Assembly: GCF_019443445.1 (NCBI RefSeq)
Contig: NZ_CP080378.1
Span: 992,001-1,056,000, forward strand
Direction of reading: 5' to 3'
Length of the DNA stretch: 64,000 nt
Source of the DNA: Massilia sp. PAMC28688
GTDB lineage: Bacteria > Pseudomonadota > Gammaproteobacteria > Burkholderiales > Burkholderiaceae_D
Positions 48,283 to 57,332 of this stretch are shown one piece after another; the first letter of the stretch is position 1, and each line of letters begins with the position of its first letter. The position numbers and the translations under genes were made by a program. The notes beneath the pieces are model-generated. The model did not search any database and was not told the origin of the DNA. It saw only the letters and a program-made list of their open reading frames with translations.

Positions 48283-49647
48283 ATGAATCCTATACATAAA
48301 ATCACAGGTAAAAGCTGGACCGGCCTGCTGGGAACGACGCGAAAAGCGCGCATTACGCGTGCTGGCGCGACCTTCCTGACAGTGTGCGCTTTCGGCGCTT
48401 ACGGCGTTGCGCCGATTGCACCTGATGCATCGGATCTGCCGGTAAAGTCCATCGCCCAAGATCTCGAACTGCCAGACCTGGCCGAGCAGATCGCTGCCCT
48501 TCAGCAAGACGAACAGCAATTCGTCCAGGAAGAGCGCATCCGCCCAGGTGACACGCTGGCCATTTTGCTGCAACGCTTAGGCGTGCAGGATGCCGCCGCG
48601 GTCGAATTCATCAAGTCCGACAAGGTCGCCAAGACCGTCATGCAGCTCAAGACCGGCAAGAAGGTCCAGGCGCAGGTGGACGAAGAAGGCCAGCTGCAGT
48701 GGCTGCGCGCCACGCTGGTCGACGGCCGCGACAATCCTACCAAACAAGTGTCGATCACCCGCGAAGGCGACAAGTTCTACGCCCGCAGCGTGGTCGCCCA
48801 GCTCGAGCGCCGCGTGGAAATGCGCGCCCGTGAAATCACCACTTCGCTCTACGGCGCCACCGATGCCACGACCGACGGCGGCAAGCTGCCTGACACCGTG
48901 GTGGCCCAGCTGATCGAAATGTTTTCGACCAATATTGACTTCCGTACCGACCTGAAACGGGGCGACCGCTTCAATGTGGTCTACGAAACGTTCTGGCAGG
49001 ATGGCGAAATGGTGCGCGCAGGCCGCATTCTGGCCGGCGAATTCACCAACCGCGGCACCACCTACCAGACGGTCTGGTACGAAGATCCTGTGACCAAGCA
49101 GAGCGGCTACTACAGCATGGACGGCAAGGCCCTGAAAAAAGGCTTCCTCAAGTCGCCGCTGGAATTTTCCCGTATTTCGTCCGGCTTCTCCAACCGCATC
49201 CACCCCATTTCGGGTGTGTGGAAGGCGCACAAGGGCGTGGACTACGCTGCGGCCCAGGGCACGCCAATCCGCGCGTCCGGCGACGGCGTCGTTGATTTTG
49301 CCGGCGTGCAGGGTGGCTACGGCAATTTTGTTGTGCTCAAACACTGGTCCAACTACACCACCGCCTACGCCCACATGAGCCGTTTCGCGCCTGGCGTGCG
49401 CCGTGGCGCCCAGGTCAAGCAGGGCGATGTGATCGGCTATGTCGGTTCCACCGGCTGGTCCACCGGCGCCCACCTGCACTACGAGTTCCGCGTTGGCAAC
49501 GTTGCCCGTGATCCGATGACGGTCAAGGTCCTGAACCAGGCCCCGATGTCCGCCGCCGAGATGGCCCGGTTCCAGATGACGGCCGCCGACATGACCCACC
49601 GCTTCGCCCTGCTGCGCCCGACCGGCACCGCGATGGCTGTGCGCTGA
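48283..49647 (+). CDS. M23 family metallopeptidase (MepM-like murein endopeptidase)
   Basis: A 454-residue cell-envelope protein. A short N-terminal membrane anchor (residues ~25-45, ATFLTVCAFGAYGVAP) precedes a domain with LysM/OapA-like character (RPGDTLAILLQRLG) and a central domain (GDRFNVVYETFW). The C-terminal M23 catalytic domain has GVWKAHKGVDYAAAQGTPI (HxxxD zinc ligands), TAYAHMSRF and GAHLHYEFRV (final HxH). It probably cleaves peptidoglycan cross-links. The start may be 48253 or 48283; the latter gives the cleaner N-terminus. anmK follows. Confidence 0.9.
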   Translation: MNPIHKITGKSWTGLLGTTRKARITRAGATFLTVCAFGAYGVAPIAPDASDLPVKSIAQDLELPDLAEQIAALQQDEQQFVQEERIRPGDTLAILLQRLGVQDAAAVEFIKSDKVAKTVMQLKTGKKVQAQVDEEGQLQWLRATLVDGRDNPTKQVSITREGDKFYARSVVAQLERRVEMRAREITTSLYGATDATTDGGKLPDTVVAQLIEMFSTNIDFRTDLKRGDRFNVVYETFWQDGEMVRAGRILAGEFTNRGTTYQTVWYEDPVTKQSGYYSMDGKALKKGFLKSPLEFSRISSGFSNRIHPISGVWKAHKGVDYAAAQGTPIRASGDGVVDFAGVQGGYGNFVVLKHWSNYTTAYAHMSRFAPGVRRGAQVKQGDVIGYVGSTGWSTGAHLHYEFRVGNVARDPMTVKVLNQAPMSAAEMARFQMTAADMTHRFALLRPTGTAMAVR

Positions 49648-49670
49648 CCCGCGTCGCACGCAAGATCCAG

Positions 49671-49704
49671 GAAGGCCCGGTGTTCGCCGGGCCTTCTTTT
49701 TTTT
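49671..49704 (+). terminator. Terminator after the M23 peptidase gene
   Basis: GAAGGCCCGG-TGTTCG-CCGGGCCTTC followed by eight T residues, a strong rho-independent terminator. Confidence 0.92.
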
Positions 49705-49728
49705 GCCCATCAGGTTTAGGATGAAGGC

Positions 49729-50823
49729 ATGACCACTTCCACCCTCTTTATCGGCTTAATGTCGGGCACCAGCATGGACGGCGTGGACGGGGTGCTGGCC
49801 GACTTTGCCGGCAACGCCATCCGCACCGTCAAGGCCGCCTTTTCACCCTTTCCCGCCCCGCTCAGGGCGCGCCTGATGGACTTGCAGACGGCCGGCGCCA
49901 ATGAAATCGAGCGCGAAGCCCAGGCTGGGAATGCACTGGCAGCCATCTATGCCGGCTGCGTGGCCCAGCTGACACCGTTCGCGCAAGGAAAGATCGCAGC
50001 GATTGCCGTCCATGGCCAGACCACGCGCCATCGGCCCGAACTGGGCTTGACGCGCCAGACCAACAACCCGGCCCTGCTGGCAGAGCTGACCGGCATTGAC
50101 GTCATTGCCGACTTTCGCAGCCGTGACGTGGCGGCGGGCGGCCAGGGCGCGCCGCTGGTGCCCGCCTTCCACCGGGCCCAGTTCGGCAAAGAAGGGGCAA
50201 CCCGGGTAGTGGTCAACATTGGCGGCATCAGCAATATCAGCGTGCTGTACCCGGACGGGCGCACCGGCGGCTTCGATACCGGGCCGGGCAACGTCTTGAT
50301 GGATGGGTGGATCGGGCGCCACCAGGGCCAGCCCTATGACGCCGACGGCGCCTGGGCGGCCTCGGGCCGGGTCGATGGCGCCCTGCTGGCGCGCTTGAAG
50401 CGCGAGCCCTACTTCAGCCAGTCGGCGCCCAAGAGCACCGGGCGCGACCTGTTCCACATGGACTGGCTCGATGCCCGTCTGCAGGGATCGCGCGCGGCGC
50501 CGGAGAACATCCAGGCCACCCTGACGGCCCTGACGGCCCACACCATTGCCGACGCCATCGGCATTGCCGCGCCCGGGGTGGAGGCCGTCTACGTGTGCGG
50601 CGGCGGGGCGAGCAACGGCACCCTGCTGCGCGAACTTGCCGCGGCGCTGGGAGGAAGAGTACCGGTGGAATCGACGGAAGTGCTCGGGGTGGCACCGAAC
50701 CACGTGGAAGCGCTGGCCTTTGCCTGGCTGGGCTACCGCTTCACGCGGCGCGAAGCGGGCAACCTGGCCGCGGTGACGGGCGCCAAGGGCCCCAGGGTCC
50801 TGGGCGCCCTCTATCCCGCGTGA
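49729..50823 (+). CDS. anmK: Anhydro-N-acetylmuramic acid kinase
   Basis: Phosphorylates and opens 1,6-anhydro-MurNAc, recycling murein turnover products. The 364-residue sugar-kinase-fold protein starts [26 protein letters not shown], the family signature. It has [32 protein letters not shown] with the catalytic Asp, [11 protein letters not shown], and [10 protein letters not shown]. Its location next to the murein peptidase fits the recycling role. Confidence 0.96.
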   Translation: MTTSTLFIGLMSGTSMDGVDGVLADFAGNAIRTVKAAFSPFPAPLRARLMDLQTAGANEIEREAQAGNALAAIYAGCVAQLTPFAQGKIAAIAVHGQTTRHRPELGLTRQTNNPALLAELTGIDVIADFRSRDVAAGGQGAPLVPAFHRAQFGKEGATRVVVNIGGISNISVLYPDGRTGGFDTGPGNVLMDGWIGRHQGQPYDADGAWAASGRVDGALLARLKREPYFSQSAPKSTGRDLFHMDWLDARLQGSRAAPENIQATLTALTAHTIADAIGIAAPGVEAVYVCGGGASNGTLLRELAAALGGRVPVESTEVLGVAPNHVEALAFAWLGYRFTRREAGNLAAVTGAKGPRVLGALYPA

Positions 50824-50841
50824 AACGCGGCGCCGTGCAGC

Positions 50842-51204
50842 TTAGACGGAAAACGAGGAGCCGCAGCCGCAGGTGGAGGTAGCGGTGGGATTCTTGATCA
50901 CGAACTGGGCACCCTCGAGGTCATCCTTGTAGTCAATTTCAGCGCCCACCAGGTACTGGTAGCTCATGGAATCGATCAGCAGTTGCACGCCGTTCTTGAC
51001 CATGGTGGTGTCGTCTTCGTTGACGATTTCATCGAACGTGAAGCCGTATTGAAAACCCGAGCAGCCGCCACCTTGCACGAACACGCGCAACTTCAGGTCG
51101 GGATTGCCCTCTTCCTCGATGAGCTGGGCCACTTTTTGGGCGGCGCTGTCGGTGAAGACGATCGGGGCAGGCATTACATCCAGGGATTCGATAACGGCGT
51201 TCAT
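50842..51204 (-). CDS. erpA: Iron-sulfur cluster insertion protein ErpA
   Basis: An A-type carrier that delivers [4Fe-4S] clusters, including to isoprenoid enzymes. The 120-residue protein has the conserved cysteine in [11 protein letters not shown] and the C-terminal pair [10 protein letters not shown]. The start at 51204 fits. It is convergent with anmK. Confidence 0.95.
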   Translation of the reverse strand: MNAVIESLDVMPAPIVFTDSAAQKVAQLIEEEGNPDLKLRVFVQGGGCSGFQYGFTFDEIVNEDDTTMVKNGVQLLIDSMSYQYLVGAEIDYKDDLEGAQFVIKNPTATSTCGCGSSFSV

Positions 51205-51253
51205 GTGATACTCCTACGGGGACAATGGGTCCATTATAGACTGTTGGCGGTCC

Positions 51254-51667
51254 TCACGCCTCCGATACCTTGAAGATGGACGGGGGAGTGATGGCGATAT
51301 GAAACTCCGGTTCGCCGGCTTCCTGATGGGTGAGCGTGCCGGCCACGGTGGCGCCACTATGCATTTCCAGTTTTTTATAGTGGACATTGCCTATGATGCG
51401 GCCTTTCGGCTGCAATTCAAGCAGTTCCGTCGCGTACACATCGCCGGCGATGTAGCCTTCCACGATCAGGGTGGCACAATGGACATTGCCCAGGATGCGG
51501 GCATGCTCGGACACGATCAGCACGTTTTCCGTGCTTTCGCCGCCCAGCACGTCGCCATTGACCTCGCCGTCAATGCGCAGCCCGCCTGTAAAGCACAGAT
51601 TGCCCTCAATCCGGGCGGAAATTCCGACCAGGCTATCAATTTCCGTTTTTGAACTACGACCGAACAT
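51254..51667 (-). CDS. Bactofilin family cytoskeletal protein
   Basis: A 137-residue polymer-forming bactofilin. It shows the parallel beta-helix repeats SARIEGNLCFTGGLRIDGEVNGDV, RILGNVHCATLIVEGYIAGDVYA and PKGRIIGNVHYKKLEMHSGATVAGTL. Such proteins form cytosolic filaments at the membrane, often guiding peptidoglycan enzymes. An M23 peptidase gene lies about 1.6 kb away, not adjacent. The start at 51667 (MFGRSSKTE) is typical. Confidence 0.9.
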   Translation of the reverse strand: MFGRSSKTEIDSLVGISARIEGNLCFTGGLRIDGEVNGDVLGGESTENVLIVSEHARILGNVHCATLIVEGYIAGDVYATELLELQPKGRIIGNVHYKKLEMHSGATVAGTLTHQEAGEPEFHIAITPPSIFKVSEA

Positions 51668-51846
51668 GATGGCACTCCTCAAAGTGACAGGTTGCGAAAC
51701 CGCAGGCACCGGGAGGAGCGCGCGGACGGTGGGGTCTTGCCAGATCGACCAGAGCCTGAAGTGAATTTACAGCTATCAGTTCTGGCAGGAATTGATCTGC
51801 CCCACACCATCCGCAAGGAGCCGTAGCGGCCCCGTCAGACGTTTGC

Positions 51847-52884
51847 TCAAGGCAGCAGCGCCACCTGCTGCAAGCCCTTGCCTTCGTCCAGGCCAAACAT
51901 CAGGTTCATGCACTGGACGGCCTGGCCGGATGCGCCCTTGACCAGGTTGTCCTGTACCGCCAGGATAATGACGGTATTGCCATCATTGGGGCGATGCAGC
52001 GCCAGGCGCAGCATGTTCGAGCCGCGGGTGGAGCGCGTTTCCGGGTGCGAGCCGAACGGCATCACGTCGACGAAAGGCGCATCGCGGTAAGTATCCTCGA
52101 ACAGCTTTTGCAAGCCATCATTGTCGATCGCCGTCGTCAGGCGCGCATACATGGTCGAATGCATGCCGCGGATCATCGGCACCAGGTGAGGCGTAAAGAT
52201 CAGGGATACCGGCATGCCCGTATAGCGCTGCAGCTGGGCCACGGTTTCCGGCGTGTGGCGGTGGCCGGACACGCCATAGGCCTTGAAATTGTCGCTCGAC
52301 TCCGAAAACAGGGTGCCGATCTCGGCCTTGCGGCCGGCACCGGACACGCCCGACTTGGCGTCAGCGATCAGGGCACTGGTATCGATCAGGTTGGCCTTGA
52401 TCAGGGGATAAAAGCCCAGCTGCATGGTGGTGGGATAGCAACCGGGATTGGCGACCAGGCGCGCGCCCTTGATGGCGTCGCGGTTCAGTTCCGGCAGACC
52501 GTAGACGGCCTCTTCCAGCAGATCCGGGCAGGTGTGGGGAATCTTGTACCACTGCTCAAAGACTTCCCTGTTCTTGATGCGGAAGTCGGCGGCCAGGTCG
52601 ATCACCTTGACGCCGGCGGCCAGCAGTTCCGGCGCCTGGGCCATGGCCACGCCGTGCGGGGTGGCAAAGAAGACCACATCGCACTTGGTCAGGTCGACCT
52701 TGTCGGGCGCCGAAAAGGCCAGGTCCACGCGCCCGCGCAGCGAAGGAAACATGTCCGCCACCGGCAAGCCATCTTCCTTGCGCGACGTGATGGCCGTCAG
52801 TGTCACATCCGGATGAACCGACAGCAGGCGCAGCAGTTCCACCCCTGTATATCCCGTACCGCCGACGATGCCAACTTTAATCAT
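51847..52884 (-). CDS. argC: N-acetyl-gamma-glutamyl-phosphate reductase
   Basis: The third enzyme of arginine synthesis. The 345-residue protein begins [21 protein letters not shown], the Rossmann NADP site. The catalytic cysteine is in [14 protein letters not shown], and the rest contains [13 protein letters not shown] and [12 protein letters not shown]. The start at 52884 was preferred to 52923, which gives a long unsupported leader. Confidence 0.95.
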   Translation of the reverse strand: MIKVGIVGGTGYTGVELLRLLSVHPDVTLTAITSRKEDGLPVADMFPSLRGRVDLAFSAPDKVDLTKCDVVFFATPHGVAMAQAPELLAAGVKVIDLAADFRIKNREVFEQWYKIPHTCPDLLEEAVYGLPELNRDAIKGARLVANPGCYPTTMQLGFYPLIKANLIDTSALIADAKSGVSGAGRKAEIGTLFSESSDNFKAYGVSGHRHTPETVAQLQRYTGMPVSLIFTPHLVPMIRGMHSTMYARLTTAIDNDGLQKLFEDTYRDAPFVDVMPFGSHPETRSTRGSNMLRLALHRPNDGNTVIILAVQDNLVKGASGQAVQCMNLMFGLDEGKGLQQVALLP

Positions 52885-53218
52885 ATGCATTCCTTGAAAT
52901 GAGTGGGCTCGCGCCCGAACCATGCAATTTTAACAGCGCCACGAAAACCCCGCGCCCGCCACCCCCACCCCGGGGTCAGACCACTTAAAAGCTTAAAAAG
53001 TAATAGCCCGTCGTCACTACCGTCCCGTCACGCAACGCTTTCAGTGCCCCGCAACCAGCATATTGCCCGTTCCTTCGCAAAAACCGGAGTCCAGCACTAC
53101 TTCGCGCTGCTAAAACCGAAGAATATGTATCGCAAGCATTGAATGCCGACAAAGTTGCAATTTCGTCGTTTAAGTGGTCTGACCCTGGTGGTAGGAAATG
53201 TTGGAGATCGAGGGGCGT
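52885..53218. other. Intergenic region with an inverted-repeat-bounded element
   Basis: Most of this stretch between argC and rpsI is occupied by a ~213-base segment whose ends are exact 17-base inverted repeats (52973-52989 and 53169-53185). The internal sequence has no convincing ORF; on the minus strand it can be read partly as short peptides without recognised domains. Confidence 0.6.
52973..53185. mobile_element. Short non-coding element flanked by 17-bp perfect inverted repeats (MITE/REP-like)
   Basis: GGGTCAGACCACTTAAA at 52973-52989 is the exact reverse complement of 53169-53185 (TTTAAGTGGTCTGACCC). The spacer is about 180 bases. Ends with GGTCTGACC are typical of REP/RAYT-associated sequences in betaproteobacteria, from memory. 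It encodes no transposase, so it could be a non-autonomous or decayed element. Confidence 0.55.
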
Positions 53219-53255
53219 AAAAAAAGCCGCAGGCGGGGCCGGCGGCTTTTTCGGT
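53219..53255 (-). terminator. Terminator after rpsI
   Basis: On the minus strand GCCGCCGGC pairs with GCCTGCGGC (one mismatch) and is followed by a T tract (seven A residues on the plus strand at 53219-53225). It lies about 40 bases beyond the rpsI stop. Confidence 0.85.
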
Positions 53256-53289
53256 CCGGGCGCACCTGGGTGCGCCGGCGGAAGCACAA

Positions 53290-53682
53290 TTAACGCTTCG
53301 AGAACTGCTTGGCGCGGCGTGCTTTGCGCAGGCCGACTTTTTTGCGCTCAACTTCGCGCGCATCGCGGGTGACGAAACCGGCACGTGCCAGGTCGCCCTT
53401 CAGTGCTGCGTCATAGTCGATCAGGGCGCGGGTGATGCCATGACGTACTGCACCTGCCTGGCCCGACTCGCCACCACCGTGAACGTTGACCTTGATGTCA
53501 AAACGCTCAACGTTGCCGGTCAGTTCCAGCGGCTGGCGAATCACCATCAGGCCGGTCTCGCGCGAAAAATAATCCGCTGCTGGCTTGCCGTTAACGATGA
53601 TTTGGCCAGTGCCAACCTTGATGAACACGCGAGCGACTGCACTCTTGCGACGGCCTGTGCCGTAATTGTAGTTACCGATCAT
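53290..53682 (-). CDS. rpsI: 30S ribosomal protein S9
   Basis: A 130-residue small-subunit protein with the conserved start [16 protein letters not shown], the middle [20 protein letters not shown], and the C-terminal [17 protein letters not shown] that reaches the P-site. It lies nine bases after rplM. Confidence 0.97.
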   Translation of the reverse strand: MIGNYNYGTGRRKSAVARVFIKVGTGQIIVNGKPAADYFSRETGLMVIRQPLELTGNVERFDIKVNVHGGGESGQAGAVRHGITRALIDYDAALKGDLARAGFVTRDAREVERKKVGLRKARRAKQFSKR

Positions 53683-53691
53683 GTCAGCTCC

Positions 53692-54120
53692 TTAGAGAAC
53701 GAGTGCTTTAGGTTGCTGGGCCGCGTGCGGATGGGAACCTTCCGCGTACACTTTGAGCTTCTTGATCATCGCGTAGCCAAGCGGGCCCTTAGGCAGCATG
53801 CCCTTGACCGCTTTTTCCAGCGCGCGACCCGGAAAACGCTGCTGCATTTTCAGGAAATTGGTTTCGTAGATGCCGCCTGGGTAGCCCGAGTGACGGTAGT
53901 AGGTCTTCTCGGTGGCCTTGGTGCCGGTAACGCGCAGCTTGCCTGCATTGATCACGACGATGAAATCGCCCGTGTCGACGTGCGGAGTGAATTCTGGTTT
54001 ATGTTTGCCGCGCAGTCGGCGTGCCACTTCGCTGGCAACACGTCCGAGGACCAAGTCCGTCGCGTCAACCACGAACCAATCGCGCTGGACTTCATGTCCT
54101 TTAGCGGAAAAAGTTTTCAT
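53692..54120 (-). CDS. rplM: 50S ribosomal protein L13
   Basis: A 142-residue large-subunit protein that begins [30 protein letters not shown]. It contains [21 protein letters not shown] and [21 protein letters not shown], all family signatures. It forms the conserved rplM-rpsI operon, with a good promoter upstream. Confidence 0.97.
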   Translation of the reverse strand: MKTFSAKGHEVQRDWFVVDATDLVLGRVASEVARRLRGKHKPEFTPHVDTGDFIVVINAGKLRVTGTKATEKTYYRHSGYPGGIYETNFLKMQQRFPGRALEKAVKGMLPKGPLGYAMIKKLKVYAEGSHPHAAQQPKALVL

Positions 54121-54221
54121 GTTGACTTCCTAATAATAGTACATCGCTCAAATGGTGGTTCCGCCCTGATAGCTTGCGGACTCTGCCTTATAGTCTTTCC
54201 TGAGCAAACGGAAAGCCGGCT

Positions 54222-54251
54222 ACTATAACGCAATAAGATTCATCCAGTCAA
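54222..54251 (-). promoter_or_regulatory. Sigma-70 promoter of rplM-rpsI
   Basis: On the minus strand TTGACT (-35, 54246-54251) and TATAGT (-10, 54222-54227) are separated by 18 bases. It lies about 100 bases upstream of the rplM ATG. Confidence 0.75.
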
Positions 54252-54364
54252 GGCCTGGACGCAACTGTCCGCCAGGCATCATGACCTGCCATAGATACAG
54301 CGCAAATCGCTATGGCGAACCCAGCCATAGACTCTTCTTCACCTTACTTACAAGGAGAAGGGTC

Positions 54365-57145
54365 ATGAACAATTTTCCTCGACAATTGACGCACGCTTCG
54401 GGCGCTCCCATGCTGCTCGATCCCACCCGCCTGCTGCTCGTTTTCAAGCAGCCCATCGAGCGCAACAACCTGCTGCGCATGCTGTCCGAACTCGACCTGC
54501 TGCTCGAAGACGGTGCGGCCGAACTGGAACAGGCAGTGCCCGGTGAAGTCGTCAATCATTCCGCCACCCGCGCCTTTGTCCAGTCGCGCCGCGCCATCAC
54601 CCAGCAGCGCTTCGAGACCATCCAGACCACCGCCCTGATCTTCGGCCTGAGCTTTATTGCGCCGGTCTATCGCCTGGCCGGTGAATCGGGCCGCCGCGCC
54701 CTGGTGGTGCCGCTGCCCAATGTGCTGGTGGTGCGCCTGCGCGAGCAGGTCGGCCAGCAGACCCAGCAGCCGCCCGTCATTGCCGGCACCCAGCTGGCCC
54801 AGGTTGGCCAGGAGTTCCAGGGCGTCCAGTCCCTGCTCGGCCTGCCCCAAGTGGACTTCGCGCCATTCTTCGCCGCCGCCACCTTCCCTGCCGGCGCGGC
54901 TCCCCGCATCCAGGAAGTGCCCGAGAAATCGCGCTATCTGAATGGCTTCCGTTATTTCGTCATCCAGAACCCCGAACAGGTCAACGCCTACCAGCTGCGC
55001 GCCCTGCTCCAGCGCGATACCACGCGCCAGATCGTGGACGTGCAGTTCGAGACGCTGCCGATGATCAAGCCCACGGCAGCGGTACCGACCGATGCCCTGT
55101 TCTCGCAGCAGTGGGACATGGTACGCATCGGCGCCGCCGGCCCCGGCACCACGGGCTGGGATATCTCGATCGGCGACGCCACGGTGGTGGTGGCCGTCCT
55201 CGATGAGGGCGTGGACCTGTCGCATCCGGACCTCAGGTTCGCCAGCAATGGCGTCAATCTGGGCAACCTGTCCCTGCCCGGCGCTCCCACCGGCAATCAC
55301 GGCACCGCCGTCGCCGGCATCGTGGGCGCCTTGATCAACAATGCGCTGGGCATCGCAGGCGTGGCCGGTGGCACCCGCATCCTGCCGCTGGCATTTGATA
55401 CCTGGAGCGACGTCGAGGTGGCCATCGGCATCAACTATGCCCGCCTGCACGGGGCCGATGTGATCAACATGAGCTTTGGCTTTAACGGCTGGAGCCAGGC
55501 CATCATCAATCCGGCCATCGACGCTGCCTTTGCCGCCAACATCGTGCTGGTCGCCGCCACCCATAATCACAATGGCGCCATCACCTACCCGGCCACCCAT
55601 CCACTGGTCATTGCCGTTGGCGCTTCCGATGAAGTGGACAACCGCAAGAGCCCGACCTCGCCCGACATGGAAGGCTGGGGCTCGAACTTCGGCGCCCAGA
55701 TCTCGGTCGTCGCCCCCGGCGTCCACATTCCCACCACCGACCGCCTGGGCGCGGCCGGCTACAACACCACCCCCGGCAGCGCGGGCGACTTCATGTTGAC
55801 CTTTAACGGCACCTCCGCCGCCACGCCCCACGTGGCCGGCCTGGCCGCCCTGATCCGCGCCATCTACCCCACCCTCACCAACGTCCAGATCCGTACCCTG
55901 ATCGAACGCTCGGCCGAGAAAGTGGGCACGGTGGCGTACAACCCGGTCACCGGCTACCCCAGCGGCACCTGGAACCAGGAGATGGGCTATGGCCGCATCA
56001 ATGTGATGCGCGCCCTGGACGCGGCCGACGTCATCATCAAGGACGCCCCGGCCGATACCGGCACCGAGCCCTTCGCAGGCGGCAATTTCTGGGCCTTCTC
56101 CGACATCGTGGTGCGCATCACCGACGATGGCGTGTTCGTGCCGGGCGACCCGCTGCAGTCGAAGAACGTGGAACGCGGCCAGCCGAACTACGTCTACATC
56201 CGCGTGACCAACAACGGTCCGCGCGAGGCGCGCAATGTGTCCGTCACGGCCCGCATCACGCCGTTCATCGGCCTGCAGTTTGTCTACCCGCACGACTTCA
56301 CCGTGGTCGACGCGGCCCACGTCTCGCCGGCACCGCTGCAGACCACCTTTGCCAGCATCCCGGCCGGCACCTCGGTCCTGGCCCGCTTCCGCATCGAAGC
56401 TGCCCAGACCGAGACCCTGTATGGCTGGGTCGCAGGCCAGAACTGGCACCCATGCCTGCTGGCGACCGTGGTGGCGGACAATGACTATGCCTTCTCCACC
56501 ACGGCCCTGTCGGGCACCACCGCGGTCACCCCGCGCGTGAACAACCTGGCCCAGCGCAACCTGTCGGTGATCGACGTGCTGGCCGGCGCCACCGCCACCC
56601 TGCCTTTCATTGCCGGCCACCGCCTCAATGCGGAGCGCAGCATGACGCTGGTGATCGACCGCAGCCGCCTGCCGCAAAAGACGCCCCTGCTGCTGTCGCT
56701 CGACGATGACGGCTCGGCTTTCCCGCTGGTCGATTTCGTACCGCCCCAGCGCGATCCCGACGACATGGAGCAGGACGAGTGCGGTGCATCCTCGCTGGTC
56801 TTCCTGGAGCCTACCCGGATCCAGACCCGGCTTGGCTGCAGCTCCGGCATCATGACGCTGGCGCGCGGGTCGCGCTTTGACTGCGCTGCCGTCACCCAGC
56901 CGGGTGCGGTGGAAGTCATCGGTGGGGACGTGATCGTGCGCGGCAACCGCCGCTACGTGAGCATCGAAGCGTCGCAGGTGGTGGTGCGCATTCAAAAGGC
57001 ACCCAACCAGATCTACGCCATGTCGCTGAAAACCACGATCGCCGCCGGCGCCGAAACCGGCGAGCAGTACCTGATCCAGATCGCGCAGCAAAACGCCCAG
57101 GGCACCGTGGTCGGCGGCGCCGCTGTGGTGTACGTGGTGGCCTGA
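54365..57145 (+). CDS. Large S8 (subtilisin-like) protease without signal peptide
   Basis: A 926-residue protein with a clear AAGGAGAAGG site before the ATG at 54365. Residues 1-260 are a non-canonical N-terminal region with no signal peptide. The peptidase domain has Asp280 (VLDEGVDLSHPD), His312 (GNHGTAVAG) and Ser484 (NGTSAATPHVAG), so the triad is complete. After about residue 560 come beta-rich modules (RITDDGVFVPGD, YVYIRVTNNGPREARNVSVTARI), CARDB-like. It is not closely similar to the secreted proteases at 28392-33808. The location of action is unclear; it may be cytosolic or exported by a non-Sec route. Confidence 0.85.
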   Translation: MNNFPRQLTHASGAPMLLDPTRLLLVFKQPIERNNLLRMLSELDLLLEDGAAELEQAVPGEVVNHSATRAFVQSRRAITQQRFETIQTTALIFGLSFIAPVYRLAGESGRRALVVPLPNVLVVRLREQVGQQTQQPPVIAGTQLAQVGQEFQGVQSLLGLPQVDFAPFFAAATFPAGAAPRIQEVPEKSRYLNGFRYFVIQNPEQVNAYQLRALLQRDTTRQIVDVQFETLPMIKPTAAVPTDALFSQQWDMVRIGAAGPGTTGWDISIGDATVVVAVLDEGVDLSHPDLRFASNGVNLGNLSLPGAPTGNHGTAVAGIVGALINNALGIAGVAGGTRILPLAFDTWSDVEVAIGINYARLHGADVINMSFGFNGWSQAIINPAIDAAFAANIVLVAATHNHNGAITYPATHPLVIAVGASDEVDNRKSPTSPDMEGWGSNFGAQISVVAPGVHIPTTDRLGAAGYNTTPGSAGDFMLTFNGTSAATPHVAGLAALIRAIYPTLTNVQIRTLIERSAEKVGTVAYNPVTGYPSGTWNQEMGYGRINVMRALDAADVIIKDAPADTGTEPFAGGNFWAFSDIVVRITDDGVFVPGDPLQSKNVERGQPNYVYIRVTNNGPREARNVSVTARITPFIGLQFVYPHDFTVVDAAHVSPAPLQTTFASIPAGTSVLARFRIEAAQTETLYGWVAGQNWHPCLLATVVADNDYAFSTTALSGTTAVTPRVNNLAQRNLSVIDVLAGATATLPFIAGHRLNAERSMTLVIDRSRLPQKTPLLLSLDDDGSAFPLVDFVPPQRDPDDMEQDECGASSLVFLEPTRIQTRLGCSSGIMTLARGSRFDCAAVTQPGAVEVIGGDVIVRGNRRYVSIEASQVVVRIQKAPNQIYAMSLKTTIAAGAETGEQYLIQIAQQNAQGTVVGGAAVVYVVA

Positions 57146-57205
57146 CGGACCTGACCGGTGGCCACCACGGCACCGGTCGCTGACAGGGCATCACAGGTAG
57201 TCAGA

Positions 57206-57243
57206 GCACAGGGGGCGCGGCCGCACCCCCTGTGCTTTTTTTT
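57206..57243 (+). terminator. Terminator after the large S8 protease
   Basis: GCACAGGGGG-CGCGGCCGCA-CCCCCTGTGC followed by a T tract, a strong hairpin. Confidence 0.93.
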
Positions 57244-57332
57244 GCCTTTCTGCACCATACATATCCCATTCTCATTGACGGCAGAAAGAATGGCACCTTA
57301 GTATGTCCGTGCATCCATTGACGGGAGACACA

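Noticed and set aside
54344..57091. A 915-codon minus-strand frame opposite the large S8 protease
   Set aside because: Same explanation: the plus strand has a complete catalytic triad and ribosome site; the minus-strand translation is low-complexity (rich in Gly, Asp, His, Arg).
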